Assembly (NCBI RefSeq): GCF_018130785.1 | Contig: NZ_JAFCJT010000026.1 | Location: 1 to 64,000, forward strand | DNA from: Bradyrhizobium liaoningense | Lineage (GTDB): Bacteria > Pseudomonadota > Alphaproteobacteria > Rhizobiales > Xanthobacteraceae | Reading direction: 5' to 3' | Length of the DNA stretch: 64,000 bases | Shown here: one piece after another, positions 34,830-43,172 of the stretch | How the letters are laid out: each line of letters starts with the position of its first letter | Numbering within the stretch: the first letter of the stretch is position 1 | Notes under the pieces: generated by a model | Database searches by the model: none | Seen by the model: only the letters and a program-made list of their open reading frames with translations | Told to the model about the DNA's origin: nothing | Position numbers and translations under genes: made by a program

Positions 34830-34953
34830 AGGTCAACTCACTGGAACGGCTCGCGGTCATCGCAGATGCATTCACGCGGCGGTCTCGTCCCCATCTCCGC
34901 CACGGTCGCACTTTGCCAGTGTTTTGTCGGACAGGTCAACGTCGCGACAATCT

Positions 34954-35038
34954 GTAGGATGGGTAGAGCGCAGCGAAACCCATCGACAAACATTCAAGCT
35001 AAAACATGATGGGTTTCGCTGCGCTCTACCCATCCTAC
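34954..35038. repeat. GTAGGATGGGTAGAG repeat, long inverted copy 2
   Basis: Arms of 31 bases, 34954-34984 and 35008-35038, are reverse complements (GTAGGATGGGTAGAGCGCAG and on) around a 23-base centre. The right arm ends three bases before the stop codon of the next leftward gene. It belongs to the same family as copies 1 and 3. Confidence 0.88.
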
Positions 35039-35041
35039 CAA

Positions 35042-35359
35042 CTACCCGTCCCGCGGATTTTCCTGTGGCCTTCGCCACCATCTGCGGATCGCCAAATACT
35101 GTATGACGCACAACGACACTCCGCCTGCAGCGACAATGGCGTAGACGACGAAGAGCGAAACGAAGTGAAACGGGTGGCTCTCGTAGGTGATGGTCTGAAA
35201 TCTGGTGATGTTGTCCATCCCGCGAAACGAGGCGACCAGCTCGCCCATCGTAAACCAGCGCCACAGCTGGGATAGCCCGAGCCACGCCATGAACAGGCTT
35301 GCGCCCCAGCCGGCGAAGAAAACACTGATCGATCTGATGATGGCCGGCCATCCCGTCAT
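35042..35359 (-). CDS. Small membrane protein of unknown function
   Basis: 105 residues, unrecognised. Two hydrophobic helices are visible, roughly 10-32 and 66-88 (SLFVVYAIVAAGGVSLCVIQ), with a polar segment rich in aromatic residues between them and a basic RRWWRRP tail. An ATG at 35359 gives the full frame. It is flanked by a long palindromic repeat on the 3' side. There is no link to a pathway. Confidence 0.65.
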   Translation of the reverse strand: MTGWPAIIRSISVFFAGWGASLFMAWLGLSQLWRWFTMGELVASFRGMDNITRFQTITYESHPFHFVSLFVVYAIVAAGGVSLCVIQYLAIRRWWRRPQENPRDG

Positions 35360-35580
35360 GACCCGATGTTTGCCATGACGTCGGCAAGTCGGGCCAGCCC
35401 TGACGTCAAAACAAGGCTACTGGAAGTTGAACGACACCCGATCAGCTGGAAGGGGCCAGCGCAGGATGAGTAGAGCGCGTGCCAAAGCCCTGATCCACGC
35501 AATTCACGCCTGCGATTTAAATGAATCTTTCGGTTTTCGCCCTTAGGTAGCGGCCAACCTGGATGTTCGGAGCGACCCCC

Positions 35581-36132
35581 ATGGCGTTCGGCAAGCGTCA
35601 ATCCGGAAATGGCGCCGCGGCTCAGGCGTTCAATGCCAACATGGCCGCCGCAACGGCAGGCAATCGAGCCGATGGCGGCACCAAAGTGGCGACAGGCAGC
35701 CCGATCCGTTGGCTGATTGCGCTGCTGGCTTGCGGTGCCATGCTCTATGGACTCATCGCGAGCTACGGTCCGGACATTCTGCGCGACCATCGCCTCGCCG
35801 GAACCTGGCAACCGGCCTACGATCTGCGCGTCACCGAAGGAAAGTGCGAACGCACGAACTTCGTGATCACTTTCTGCAGCTCCAAGATCATATCGGTTGC
35901 CCGGCCCGACCAGACGCCCATCACCCACAAATTCATGATGCTATTCAGCGGCGGTGGCGGGGAAATTCTCGTGCCGGCACGTTCGACCACCGATCGCAAC
36001 GCGGTCACCATCCTCTACGCCGCCGAAACGAAGCTTTGGAACCGCACGATATCGTTTGTCTCCGTGGCGGGCCTGGTGGCCCTGTTCACCTTCGGCTCGC
36101 TGCTCCTTTTCTGGCGATCGCTCAATTCGTGA
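35581..36132 (+). CDS. Membrane protein of unknown function
   Basis: About 183 residues, unrecognised. Two hydrophobic segments, about 45-60 (WLIALLACGAMLYGLIASYG) and 158-178 (TISFVSVAGLVALFTFGSLL), flank an extracytoplasmic domain with two cysteines in GKCERTNFVITFCSSK. I chose the ATG at 35581 because GGAG lies eight bases before it; an ATG at 35563 in frame has no site. The gap 35360-35580 contains no other gene and only a short piece of the GAGTAGAGCGCG repeat. Confidence 0.72.
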   Translation: MAFGKRQSGNGAAAQAFNANMAAATAGNRADGGTKVATGSPIRWLIALLACGAMLYGLIASYGPDILRDHRLAGTWQPAYDLRVTEGKCERTNFVITFCSSKIISVARPDQTPITHKFMMLFSGGGGEILVPARSTTDRNAVTILYAAETKLWNRTISFVSVAGLVALFTFGSLLLFWRSLNS

Positions 36133-36284
36133 GTCTTCCTTGACCGTTGACGTAAACCTTCGTCGACCAATTCGAATAGTAGTCAGCGTTCAGTCCGAGG
36201 CGCCGATGCAGAACGTTTCGGGCCATGTCGGCCGAACGGATCCGAAGATGCTCTCCCTGTCGACTGGCGTGGGCGCGTAGACCC

Positions 36285-36947
36285 GTGTCACGGCTCGTCA
36301 CTCTCATGGGCACCGGCGGCATCCTGCTCCTGTGGGGCATTTGCCAGATGCCGTCCGGCTCCAAAGACGCGGCATCGCGGCAGACGCTGTCCATCAGCGA
36401 GGAGCCGGGCCGCATCCTGCTCGGCTGGAGCGGGCCTATTCAGGAGCCGATGAGCGAGCGCGTCGCCGCCGCCCTCGATCGCTTCAAGTCCGATCAACGC
36501 CCCCTTGTGCTCTTCCTCAACTCGCCCGGCGGCTCGATCGAGCACGGGCGCAAAGTCGTCGCCGCGATCCACGCACGCGGCCGCGCGATCGACACGTTCG
36601 TCCAGAAGGCCGGCGTCTGCGCCTCCATGTGCGTTCCGATTTTTCTCGCAGGGAGCAGGCGCATGGCCGATCCCGACGCCTATTTCATGTTTCACGAAGC
36701 CAGCCTGAAGCGACCGGAGCTCGGCGAAGCCGAAAGAGCTCTCTTTTCGGAGACCGTGAAGATTGTCGAGGCGCGAGCCACCGACGACCTGTTTCGCAAC
36801 GACATCGGCATCCGCGGCGTCAACGGAGTCTGGCTCGCCAGGATGCGGAAGAAAATCCCGGGCCACGACATCTGGATGAGTGCTCAACAGCTCGTCGATG
36901 AGGGCTCCGGAATCGTCGACAGTCTCATCCCCACGCCGGCTCGTTAG
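36285..36947 (+). CDS. Exported ClpP-fold protease-like protein
   Basis: About 220 residues. A hydrophobic N-terminal segment (residues 2-20) looks like an anchor or signal. The rest has the ClpP/crotonase fold: LVLFLNSPGGSIEHGRKV, then GVCASMCVPIFLAGSRR with the nucleophile-like Ser114, then DAYFMFHEAS with His138, matching the ClpP Ser-His arrangement. A cysteine pair at 112 and 116 flanks the Ser. It resembles predicted periplasmic ClpP-like proteins (COG3904 type). The start is uncertain (GTG 36285 or ATG 36306). Confidence 0.75.
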   Translation: MSRLVTLMGTGGILLLWGICQMPSGSKDAASRQTLSISEEPGRILLGWSGPIQEPMSERVAAALDRFKSDQRPLVLFLNSPGGSIEHGRKVVAAIHARGRAIDTFVQKAGVCASMCVPIFLAGSRRMADPDAYFMFHEASLKRPELGEAERALFSETVKIVEARATDDLFRNDIGIRGVNGVWLARMRKKIPGHDIWMSAQQLVDEGSGIVDSLIPTPAR

Positions 36948-36991
36948 GAATTGCCGGCTTCTCGGTTCGAGATCACAGCCTCGCACTCATA

Positions 36992-37067
36992 ATGGGTAGA
37001 GCGCAGCGAAACCCATCGACAATGTCCGCCGTGACGCGTGATGGATTTCGCTGCGCTCTCATCCTAC
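36992..37067. repeat. GTAGGATGGGTAGAG repeat, degraded copy 3
   Basis: ATGGGTAGAGCGCAGCGAAACCCATC (36992-37017) pairs imperfectly with GATGGATTTCGCTGCGCTCTCATCCTAC (37040-37067). It stands between the ClpP-like gene and the FixK box at 37092. Confidence 0.8.
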
Positions 37068-37091
37068 ACGCCGGAGGCACGCCCCAGACGC

Positions 37092-37105
37092 TTGATCTAG
37101 ATCAA
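37092..37105 (+). promoter_or_regulatory. Perfect FixK/FNR box before a secreted-protein gene
   Basis: TTGATCTAGATCAA is a perfect 14-base palindrome and fits both TTGA-N6-TCAA and the FNR form. It ends 78 bases before the ATG of the Gly/Tyr-rich protein, a spacing that leaves room for a promoter and a leader longer than those of fixN and fixG. Confidence 0.75.
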
Positions 37106-37183
37106 CCCCGCCACGGCAACGCCATCCCGGAATAGGCACGGCCGCGCAGAAGCGCCGCCCGTAAGCCAAGGAGATGATCGATC

Positions 37184-37666
37184 ATGACCTCCTCGAATTC
37201 CCTGCGTACCCTCACTCTCGCCGGAGCCGGAGCGCTGCTGCTCGGTACTGCCGCCCAGGCCGGGCCGATCCCGACGCATCTTTCGACGATGAAATCGATG
37301 GTCGATCAGACCACGACTGAAGTGCGCTGGGTCGGCGGCTGGCGTGGCGGCTACGGCTATCGCGGTGTCGGCTGGGGCTACCGCGGCGGTGGGGGTTATC
37401 GCGGTGGCTGGGGCTATCGCGGCTACGGTTATCGCGGCCTCGGTTACGGTGTGGCCGCCGGCGCGGTCGTCGGCGGCGCGATCGCGCGGAGCGCCTATTA
37501 TGGCGGCTATGGCGGGTCCTACGGTGGCTACTATGGCGGTTATCCCGCCTACGGCAACGGCTACAGCTACCCGGCCGCATCGTATTACGGTTATGGCGGC
37601 GGCGACTATGGCTCTGGCTATTTCGACGACAATTGCGCGCCCTCCGGCAGCTACTGGGCCTACTAG
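37184..37666 (+). CDS. Gly/Tyr-rich secreted protein
   Basis: 160 residues. A signal peptide ends at about residue 26 (GTAAQA-GP). The mature part is low-complexity with GY, GYR and GG repeats such as WGYRGYGYRGLGYG and YYGGYPAYGNGYS, and ends with one close Cys (DDNCAPSGSYWAY). Such proteins are frequent in Bradyrhizobium envelopes and are of unknown role. GGAG lies 10 bases before the ATG. The perfect FixK box upstream suggests it is induced at low oxygen. Confidence 0.82.
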   Translation: MTSSNSLRTLTLAGAGALLLGTAAQAGPIPTHLSTMKSMVDQTTTEVRWVGGWRGGYGYRGVGWGYRGGGGYRGGWGYRGYGYRGLGYGVAAGAVVGGAIARSAYYGGYGGSYGGYYGGYPAYGNGYSYPAASYYGYGGGDYGSGYFDDNCAPSGSYWAY

Positions 37667-38089
37667 CGGGAAACGTATTCGCCGCTTCGGAGGATGGCTC
37701 GCCACGGGCCGCCATTCTCCGATGAGCCAATTCACCCCCTGTGCCGGCGGGCAGCAGCACCTCACCCCTCGCCCGCCCGGATTTCCCTGAGCAGGGTTTG
37801 CATGTGGCCCCCTTTCCATCGATGCATTGATGGAAGGTCTGGCGGCCTTGCGGGGTGAGTATTCATCTGCCTCAAAGTGAGGCGGGGGAAGCGCGCCGCT
37901 TGATGCATGAAGCGGACATCGCGCATGATGAGAATGCGCTCTCGTCCGCGACCGCTGGCACGATAGCATCATGCCGGTGTTTTGCCCGACGGGTCAACGT
38001 GATCACGGTCACGAATGTCGTCGCGATGCCCCCGAAAAATCCCTTGTCGATCAAAGGGCCTTCTACTGTGCATGGGGTTGTTTTTCGAC
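37667..38089. other. Intergenic region with a probable dispersed repeat
   Basis: No credible gene in this 423-base gap. The part near 37970-38040 (GGTGTTTTGCCCGACGGGTC) resembles a sequence that recurs between Bradyrhizobium genes, and several short frames in it look like repeat remnants. A short palindrome TTCCATCGATGCATTGATGG lies at 37815-37834. Confidence 0.5.
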
Positions 38090-38112
38090 TTTTTGTGTTG
38101 GCCCCACAAAAA
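38090..38112 (-). terminator. Terminator-like hairpin after the dehydrogenase gene
   Basis: TTTTTGTG (38090-38097) and CACAAAAA (38105-38112) form an 8-base stem around a 7-base GC-rich loop. On the minus strand the stem ends in a run of A and T. It begins 15 bases beyond the dehydrogenase stop at 38127. Confidence 0.6.
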
Positions 38113-38126
38113 ATACGCAGCAGCAG

Positions 38127-39188
38127 TCACTCCGCCTGCAAGATCTCCGCGATCGCAGCCCCCGCCGCGATCGTGCCGAGCTTGCCGCCGACGTCGCGCG
38201 TCGCCCTGCCCTCGCCGATCGCCTTTGCGACCGCCGCTTCGATCGCACGCGCGGCTTCCTCGTAGCGCACGGCACCGTTCTTCTCGCCGTGCCAGGCCAG
38301 CAGCAGCGCAGTCGAGAGGATCAGCGAGACCGGATTGGCAACGTCCTGCCCCGCGATGTCGGGCGCCGAGCCGTGCGCGGCCTGCGCCATGGCGTAACGA
38401 TCGCCGACATTGAGGGAGCCTCCGAGGCCGAGGCTGCCGGACAGCTCCGCGGTGAGATCGGACAGGATGTCGCCGAACATGTTGGTGGCGACGATGACAT
38501 CGAAGCGATCGGGGTTGCGCACCACATGCGCCATCATGGCATCGACCAGGATGTCGTCGACCGCGAGGCCAGGATAGGCCTTCGCGGCCGCGCGGCAGAT
38601 GTCCAAGAACATGCCGTCGCCGATCTTGAGCACATTGGCCTTGTGCACGATGGTGAGATGCTTGCGCCGCTTCATCGCGAGACGGCAGGCGGCGTGCGCG
38701 ATACGCTCGCAGCAGAGGCGCGTGATCCGGCGCAGCGAGATCACGACATCTGGCGTAACCAGCATCTCGCCATTGCCCTGCTCCATGTTGCGGTCGGCGT
38801 AAAACCCTTCGGTGTTCTCGCGCACCACGACGAGGTCGAAATCACCGAGCCGGCCGGGCCTCCCCGCATAGGTCCGCGCGGGCCGGACATTGGCGTAGAG
38901 GTCGAGGCTCTTGCGAAAGTGCCTGGACGGATTGATCTCGCCATGGGCCTCGTCCTTGAAGTCGAAGGTTGCGGTCGGCCCCAGGATCAGGCCGTCGGCG
39001 GCGCGGACGATGTCGAGCAGCTCGGGGCGCACCGTCGTGCCTGATAGCTTCAGGCTCGCATGCCCGACCGCGTGCTCCTCGAGCCGCAGATTGAGCTGGA
39101 AGCGTTCGGATGCCGCACGCAGCACGCCCGATGTCGCGGCCGTGATCTCCGGTCCGATGCCATCACCGGGCAGAACAACGATTTGCAT
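38127..39188 (-). CDS. Isocitrate/isopropylmalate dehydrogenase family enzyme
   Basis: 353 residues, NAD-type beta-decarboxylating dehydrogenase. It begins IVVLPGDGIGPEITAATSGV. The metal and substrate motif RENTEGFYADRN, lysine-containing VHKANVLKIGDG and NMFGDILSDLTAELSGSLGL fit the IMDH/IDH/tartrate dehydrogenase superfamily. The specific substrate cannot be told: the phosphorylation-loop serine region differs from E. coli Icd, and no leu genes are nearby. It is probably a secondary or catabolic enzyme (tartrate, homoisocitrate or isopropylmalate-like). It is divergent from the MFS gene. Confidence 0.9.
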   Translation of the reverse strand: MQIVVLPGDGIGPEITAATSGVLRAASERFQLNLRLEEHAVGHASLKLSGTTVRPELLDIVRAADGLILGPTATFDFKDEAHGEINPSRHFRKSLDLYANVRPARTYAGRPGRLGDFDLVVVRENTEGFYADRNMEQGNGEMLVTPDVVISLRRITRLCCERIAHAACRLAMKRRKHLTIVHKANVLKIGDGMFLDICRAAAKAYPGLAVDDILVDAMMAHVVRNPDRFDVIVATNMFGDILSDLTAELSGSLGLGGSLNVGDRYAMAQAAHGSAPDIAGQDVANPVSLILSTALLLAWHGEKNGAVRYEEAARAIEAAVAKAIGEGRATRDVGGKLGTIAAGAAIAEILQAE

Positions 39189-39355
39189 GGCGCTTCCCCA
39201 AAATTGCAGCCGGCGCGATCATACGCTAGCCGCCGGCCGCATCGCCTGACCTTCGCGCATACACAGCATGCAAGCATATGCCTGTGGAAGCCGGCTTCGG
39301 CGTAGTACATGCCAAACTCCCCTTTAGCCACGCCGTCGGAGCAACGCGCAAGGCA

Positions 39356-40744
39356 ATGACAATCACGTTACCTGCCGCCGCGCGCGAGCCTGACCATCCC
39401 ATTGCCGACGGCCTTCCGGCCACGCAGCGGCGCTGGGCGATCGCCGCCATCTTCACCGCGCTGGCGATGGCCTCGCTCGACACTGCGATCGCCAATATCG
39501 CGCTGCCCGCCATTGCCGCCGACCTGCACGTCACGCCGGAGCAGTCGGTCTGGGTCGTCAACGTCTACCAGATCGCGCTGGTGGCGACGCTGCTGCCGTT
39601 AGGGGCGCTCGGCGAGATCGTCGGGCACCAGCGCATCTATCTCGGCGGCCTGATCCTGTTCACCATCGCCTCGCTGTTCTGCGCGGTGGCGTGGTCGCTG
39701 GACAGTCTGCTGGTCGCGCGCACGCTGCAGGGCCTGGGAGCCAGCGGCATCATGAGCGTCAACACCGCGCTGGTGCGCTTCGTCTATCCCGGAAGGATGC
39801 AGGGCCGCGGCTTCGGCCACAACGCGCTGGTGGTCGCGACCGCCTTCACCTTCGGCCCGTCGATCGCCTCGGCGATCCTGGCGCTCGGCCCGTGGCCCTG
39901 GCTGTTCGCCGTCAACATCCCGTTCGGCCTCGTCGCCACGGGCATCGGCTTTGCGATGCTGCCGAAGACACCGCGCGCCGATCACGGCTTCGACTTTCTC
40001 GGCGCGCTCCTCGCCGCCGCCTGCCTCGGCCTGTTCATCACCGGCATCGGCAGCGCGGCGCACAATCTGTCGCCAATTGTCGTCGGCATCGAGCTGGTCG
40101 CGGCCATCGCGCTCGGCTTCATCCTGACGCGCCGTCACGCCGACCATCCGGCACCGATGTTGCCGATCGACCTGTTCAGCCGGCCGATGTTCGCGCTGTC
40201 GGCGGCGACCGCGGTGTGCTCGTTCGCCGTGCAGGGTCTCGCCTTCGTCTCGCTGCCGTTCTATTTCGAGGACGTGCTGGGACGCTCGCAGGTCGAAACC
40301 GGCTTCTTCATGACGCCGTGGCCGCTGGTGGTCGGCATCATGGCGCCGATCGCAGGGCGCCTCTCCGACCGCCATCCGGTCGGACTGCTGGGCGGCATCG
40401 GCCTGGTGCTGCTCGGCATCGGCATGGCGCTGCTCGCGTTGCTTCCCGCCAACCCCGGCATTCCCGATATCGTCTGGCGGATCATGATCTGCGGCATGGG
40501 ATTCGGCTTCTTCCAGGCGCCGAACATGAAGGCGCTGATGGGAAGCGCGCCGCCGCATCGGAGCGGCAGCGCCTCGGGCATCGTCGCAACGGCACGCCTG
40601 ACCGGGCAGACAACCGGCGCGGCACTCGCCGCGGCCTGCTTTGCCATGGTCGGGCACAACGGCGCGACGGTCGCACTTGCGTTAGGTGCAGGCTTTGCCG
40701 CGCTCGGTGCCGTGATGAGCTTCCTGCGGCTGGCGGTGAAGTAA
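39356..40744 (+). CDS. MFS transporter, drug-exporter type
   Basis: 462 residues, 12-14 helices. Helix 1 contains LAMASLDTAIANIALPAIA, the D-x2-I/V-x-N-x-ALP pattern of DHA2 exporters, and the segment ending LLPLGALGEIVGHQRIYLGG carries motif A. It probably exports drugs or other toxic compounds in exchange for protons. The ATG at 39356 starts the conserved protein. It ends five bases before the convergent radical SAM gene. Confidence 0.9.
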   Translation: MTITLPAAAREPDHPIADGLPATQRRWAIAAIFTALAMASLDTAIANIALPAIAADLHVTPEQSVWVVNVYQIALVATLLPLGALGEIVGHQRIYLGGLILFTIASLFCAVAWSLDSLLVARTLQGLGASGIMSVNTALVRFVYPGRMQGRGFGHNALVVATAFTFGPSIASAILALGPWPWLFAVNIPFGLVATGIGFAMLPKTPRADHGFDFLGALLAAACLGLFITGIGSAAHNLSPIVVGIELVAAIALGFILTRRHADHPAPMLPIDLFSRPMFALSAATAVCSFAVQGLAFVSLPFYFEDVLGRSQVETGFFMTPWPLVVGIMAPIAGRLSDRHPVGLLGGIGLVLLGIGMALLALLPANPGIPDIVWRIMICGMGFGFFQAPNMKALMGSAPPHRSGSASGIVATARLTGQTTGAALAAACFAMVGHNGATVALALGAGFAALGAVMSFLRLAVK

Positions 40745-40749
40745 GGCCC

Positions 40750-42372
40750 TCAGGCCAGATGCCGGGCGGCCGTTGCGTCGATCGTCGCTGCCGCCGCGAC
40801 GACGGGTTCCTCGTCGAGCGCAGCGAGGCGCCCGTCGATGGCTTCGATGACCTTGCGCGAGAACGGCCCGAGATGCGCATAGGCGGCAATCATCTGTACG
40901 GCAATGCGCGCCGATGAGGTGTCGCGCTTGGCGCAGTTCATGAAGGTCTGCCACAGCGGCCCGCGCGCCTCGGGAAGGGCGGTGACAACGCGGTGCACCG
41001 TCTCCATCGCCCCGACCCGCGAGCGGATGTCGCCTTCGGCGAGCTCGGGGCGTTGCCTGGATCGGTCGAGCAGCGTCATCAGGCGGTCGACGCGTCCTGC
41101 GTAGGCGGCGGGGCTGTAGATGTGCTCCAGCACCCGCTTGTAGTCCGTCAGGATGTCGCGCAACGGGCGGAGCGTATCGAAGTTGATGCCGTCCGTGCAC
41201 TGATCGGCGCCGATGGTCGGCGCCAGATCGTGGCCCCGATGCAGCCGGCCTTCACGCTCGAGGCGCCGCGTCAGCTGCGTGTTCGGCAAGGCATAGAGCA
41301 GGCCGACCATGGCGACGGGAATGGCGGCCTCCTCGATGAAATCGATCATCGCCTCCGCCATCGAGACCTTCTCGCTGTCGAAGCCGACGATGAAGCCCGC
41401 AGTGACGAGCATGCCGGCGGCATAGATCTTGTGGATGCTCTCGGCGATGTTGCGCCGCGTGTTCTGCTTCTTCCGCATCGCGACCAGCGTTGCAGGGTCC
41501 GGACTTTCGATGCCAACGAAGATGCCGAAGAAATTGGCCGCGCCCATCAGCTCCAATAGCTCGGGATCGTCGGCCAGGTTGACCGAGGCCTCGGTGGACA
41601 ATTCGAAGGGATAGCCGTGCGCGCGCTGCCATTCGGCGAGCTGGGGCAGAAACTGCCGCAGCGACTTCTTGTTGCCGATGAAATTGTCGTCGACGAAGTC
41701 GAGATGGCCGCGGTAGCCCATCCGGTAGAGCGTATCGAGCTCGACGAACATCTGCTCGACCGTCTTGGTCCTGGGCACACGGCCGTAGAGCTCGATGATG
41801 TCGCAGAACTCACAGGTGAACGGACAGCCGCGCGAATACTGAACACCGAGGTAGAGATAGTCCTCGAACTTCAGGAGATCGAAGCGTGGCACCGGCGTCT
41901 TTGTCACGTCGGCCTGGAATTTCGGCGCAGTGAAGACGCCGGAGCGGGTCCCGCTTTCCCAGGCCGCGATGAACTCGTCGATGACGCCCTCGGCCTCGCC
42001 GAGCACCCGGAAGTCGGCCTTCTCGTAGATGTGCGGGCTGGAGGTGGGATCGGGTCCGCCGACGACCACCGGCTTGCCGGCGGCGCGGCTGAGTTCGATC
42101 AGGCGCAGCGTATCGGCCTGCTGCGGCAGCATGCCGCCGGTGAATACGACATCGGCCCAGGCGAGATCCTCGTCGCCAAGGGGCTGGGTGTTGCAGTCGA
42201 TTAGCCGGACCGTCCAGTCCTTCGGCAACATCGCGGCGACCGTGATCAGGCCCAGAGGCGCGGCGGGACGCCGCACGCCCATCAGCTTGCAGGACTCACC
42301 AAAGCTCCAAAACGACTCCGCGAGGAAGCGCGGATAGAGCATCAGCACATTGCAGGGGGTCGCCACGTTCAT
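40750..42372 (-). CDS. B12-binding radical SAM protein with DUF4070-type C-terminus
   Basis: 540 residues. The N-terminal 150 look like a cobalamin-binding domain with VLMLYPRF and VFTGGMLPQQ but no DxHxxG. The radical SAM Cys cluster is in RGCPFTCEFCDI (Cys183, Cys187, Cys190). The middle TIM barrel is followed by a helical C-terminal region with WSDSRP-like tails absent and a LYALPNTQL segment typical of HpnP-like proteins. These class B methylases act on lipids, for example hopanoid C-2 methylation. GGAG five bases before the ATG fixes the start. I cannot say whether it is HpnP or a paralogue. Confidence 0.85.
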   Translation of the reverse strand: MNVATPCNVLMLYPRFLAESFWSFGESCKLMGVRRPAAPLGLITVAAMLPKDWTVRLIDCNTQPLGDEDLAWADVVFTGGMLPQQADTLRLIELSRAAGKPVVVGGPDPTSSPHIYEKADFRVLGEAEGVIDEFIAAWESGTRSGVFTAPKFQADVTKTPVPRFDLLKFEDYLYLGVQYSRGCPFTCEFCDIIELYGRVPRTKTVEQMFVELDTLYRMGYRGHLDFVDDNFIGNKKSLRQFLPQLAEWQRAHGYPFELSTEASVNLADDPELLELMGAANFFGIFVGIESPDPATLVAMRKKQNTRRNIAESIHKIYAAGMLVTAGFIVGFDSEKVSMAEAMIDFIEEAAIPVAMVGLLYALPNTQLTRRLEREGRLHRGHDLAPTIGADQCTDGINFDTLRPLRDILTDYKRVLEHIYSPAAYAGRVDRLMTLLDRSRQRPELAEGDIRSRVGAMETVHRVVTALPEARGPLWQTFMNCAKRDTSSARIAVQMIAAYAHLGPFSRKVIEAIDGRLAALDEEPVVAAAATIDATAARHLA

Positions 42373-42711
42373 GGAACTCCTTTTGAATCGGGTGCAGTGT
42401 AGCAAAGCATTGCCGTCTTGCACCCCGGGAAAAGGGACAAACTGTCGCCGCAGTGCAGCGCCGATCGGCCCTGGAGCCGGCATTCACGTCGTCTCAAGCT
42501 GCGCACTGGCGCCGACGGAGGTGTCGCTAAGCCGCCCGGCCCCGAGGAGCCGCCGGCGGCCGCATGTAACACCATCCCTGCCCACGATCATCCCCCGGCC
42601 GGCAAAATCTTCATTGGCCAGCCCTCGGACTATTGATTTGAACAGTTCCAATTTGCCAGACACATTGTTCCCTGAGTCTAATCGGTGGATTGGGCCAATC
42701 AGGGGACTGCG
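42373..42711. other. Divergent intergenic region of 339 bases
   Basis: No gene seen. It must hold promoters for the radical SAM gene and for the molybdenum hydroxylase operon. The only notable site is the TTGAACAGTTCCAA dyad at 42638-42651. The centre (42480-42600) is GC-rich with a GGCCCCGAGGAGCC-like inverted stretch. Confidence 0.6.
42638..42651 (+). promoter_or_regulatory. Weak FixK-like dyad before the molybdenum hydroxylase operon
   Basis: TTGAACAGTTCCAA fits TTG-N8-CAA and has GAAC-A-GTTC at its core; the right half has CCAA where FixK boxes have T/G-CAA. It ends 60 bases before the ATG at 42712, the same spacing as the fix boxes. This could be chance. Confidence 0.3.
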
Positions 42712-43161
42712 ATGGCAAACCTAACAATCAACGGAAAAACTTTCACGCTCGACGTCGAGCCGGATACGCCGCTGCTCTGGGCGATCCGTGAGAATGCCGG
42801 CCTGACCGGCACTAAATATGGCTGCGGCATTGCGCAATGCGGCGCCTGCACCGTTCACATGGACGGCGTTGCCATCCGCTCCTGCGGGGTTTCGGTCAGC
42901 GAGGCCGAAGGCAAGAAGATCACCACGATCGAGGGGCTTGCGGCCGGCGACACGCTGCACAAGGTGCAGAAGGCCTGGATAGCCCAGGACGTCCCGCAAT
43001 GCGGCTATTGCCAGAGCGGCATGATCATGGCCGTGGCGGCACTGCTGAGCGAGAAGCCGAAGCCGACCGACGCCGATATCGACGAGGCCATCACCAATAT
43101 CTGCCGCTGCGGCACCTTCCAGCAGGTGCGCGAAGCGATCCACACGATCGCCAGCGCCTGA
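42712..43161 (+). CDS. Molybdenum hydroxylase small subunit, two 2Fe-2S clusters
   Basis: 149 residues of the xanthine oxidase / isoquinoline oxidoreductase small-subunit family. The plant-type cluster uses Cys38, Cys43, Cys46 and Cys58 (GCGIAQCGACTVHMDG); the helical cluster domain uses Cys97, Cys100, Cys131 and Cys133 (QCGYC and ICRCG). It passes electrons from the molybdenum site to an acceptor. The ATG at 42712 begins the conserved domain. The large-subunit gene follows after 11 bases. No FAD-subunit gene is present, as in IorAB-type enzymes. Confidence 0.94.
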   Translation: MANLTINGKTFTLDVEPDTPLLWAIRENAGLTGTKYGCGIAQCGACTVHMDGVAIRSCGVSVSEAEGKKITTIEGLAAGDTLHKVQKAWIAQDVPQCGYCQSGMIMAVAALLSEKPKPTDADIDEAITNICRCGTFQQVREAIHTIASA

Positions 43162-43172
43162 GGAGCCGCCCT

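Noticed and set aside
37872..38054. Small minus-strand frame of 60 codons in the 37.7-38.1 kb gap
   Set aside because: It has no ribosome site and overlaps a sequence that looks like a dispersed repeat, so it is unlikely to be a gene.
42418..42636. Short frame in the gap before the molybdenum hydroxylase
   Set aside because: There is no ribosome site and the composition is Pro/Arg-rich; it overlaps the start of the divergent promoter region.
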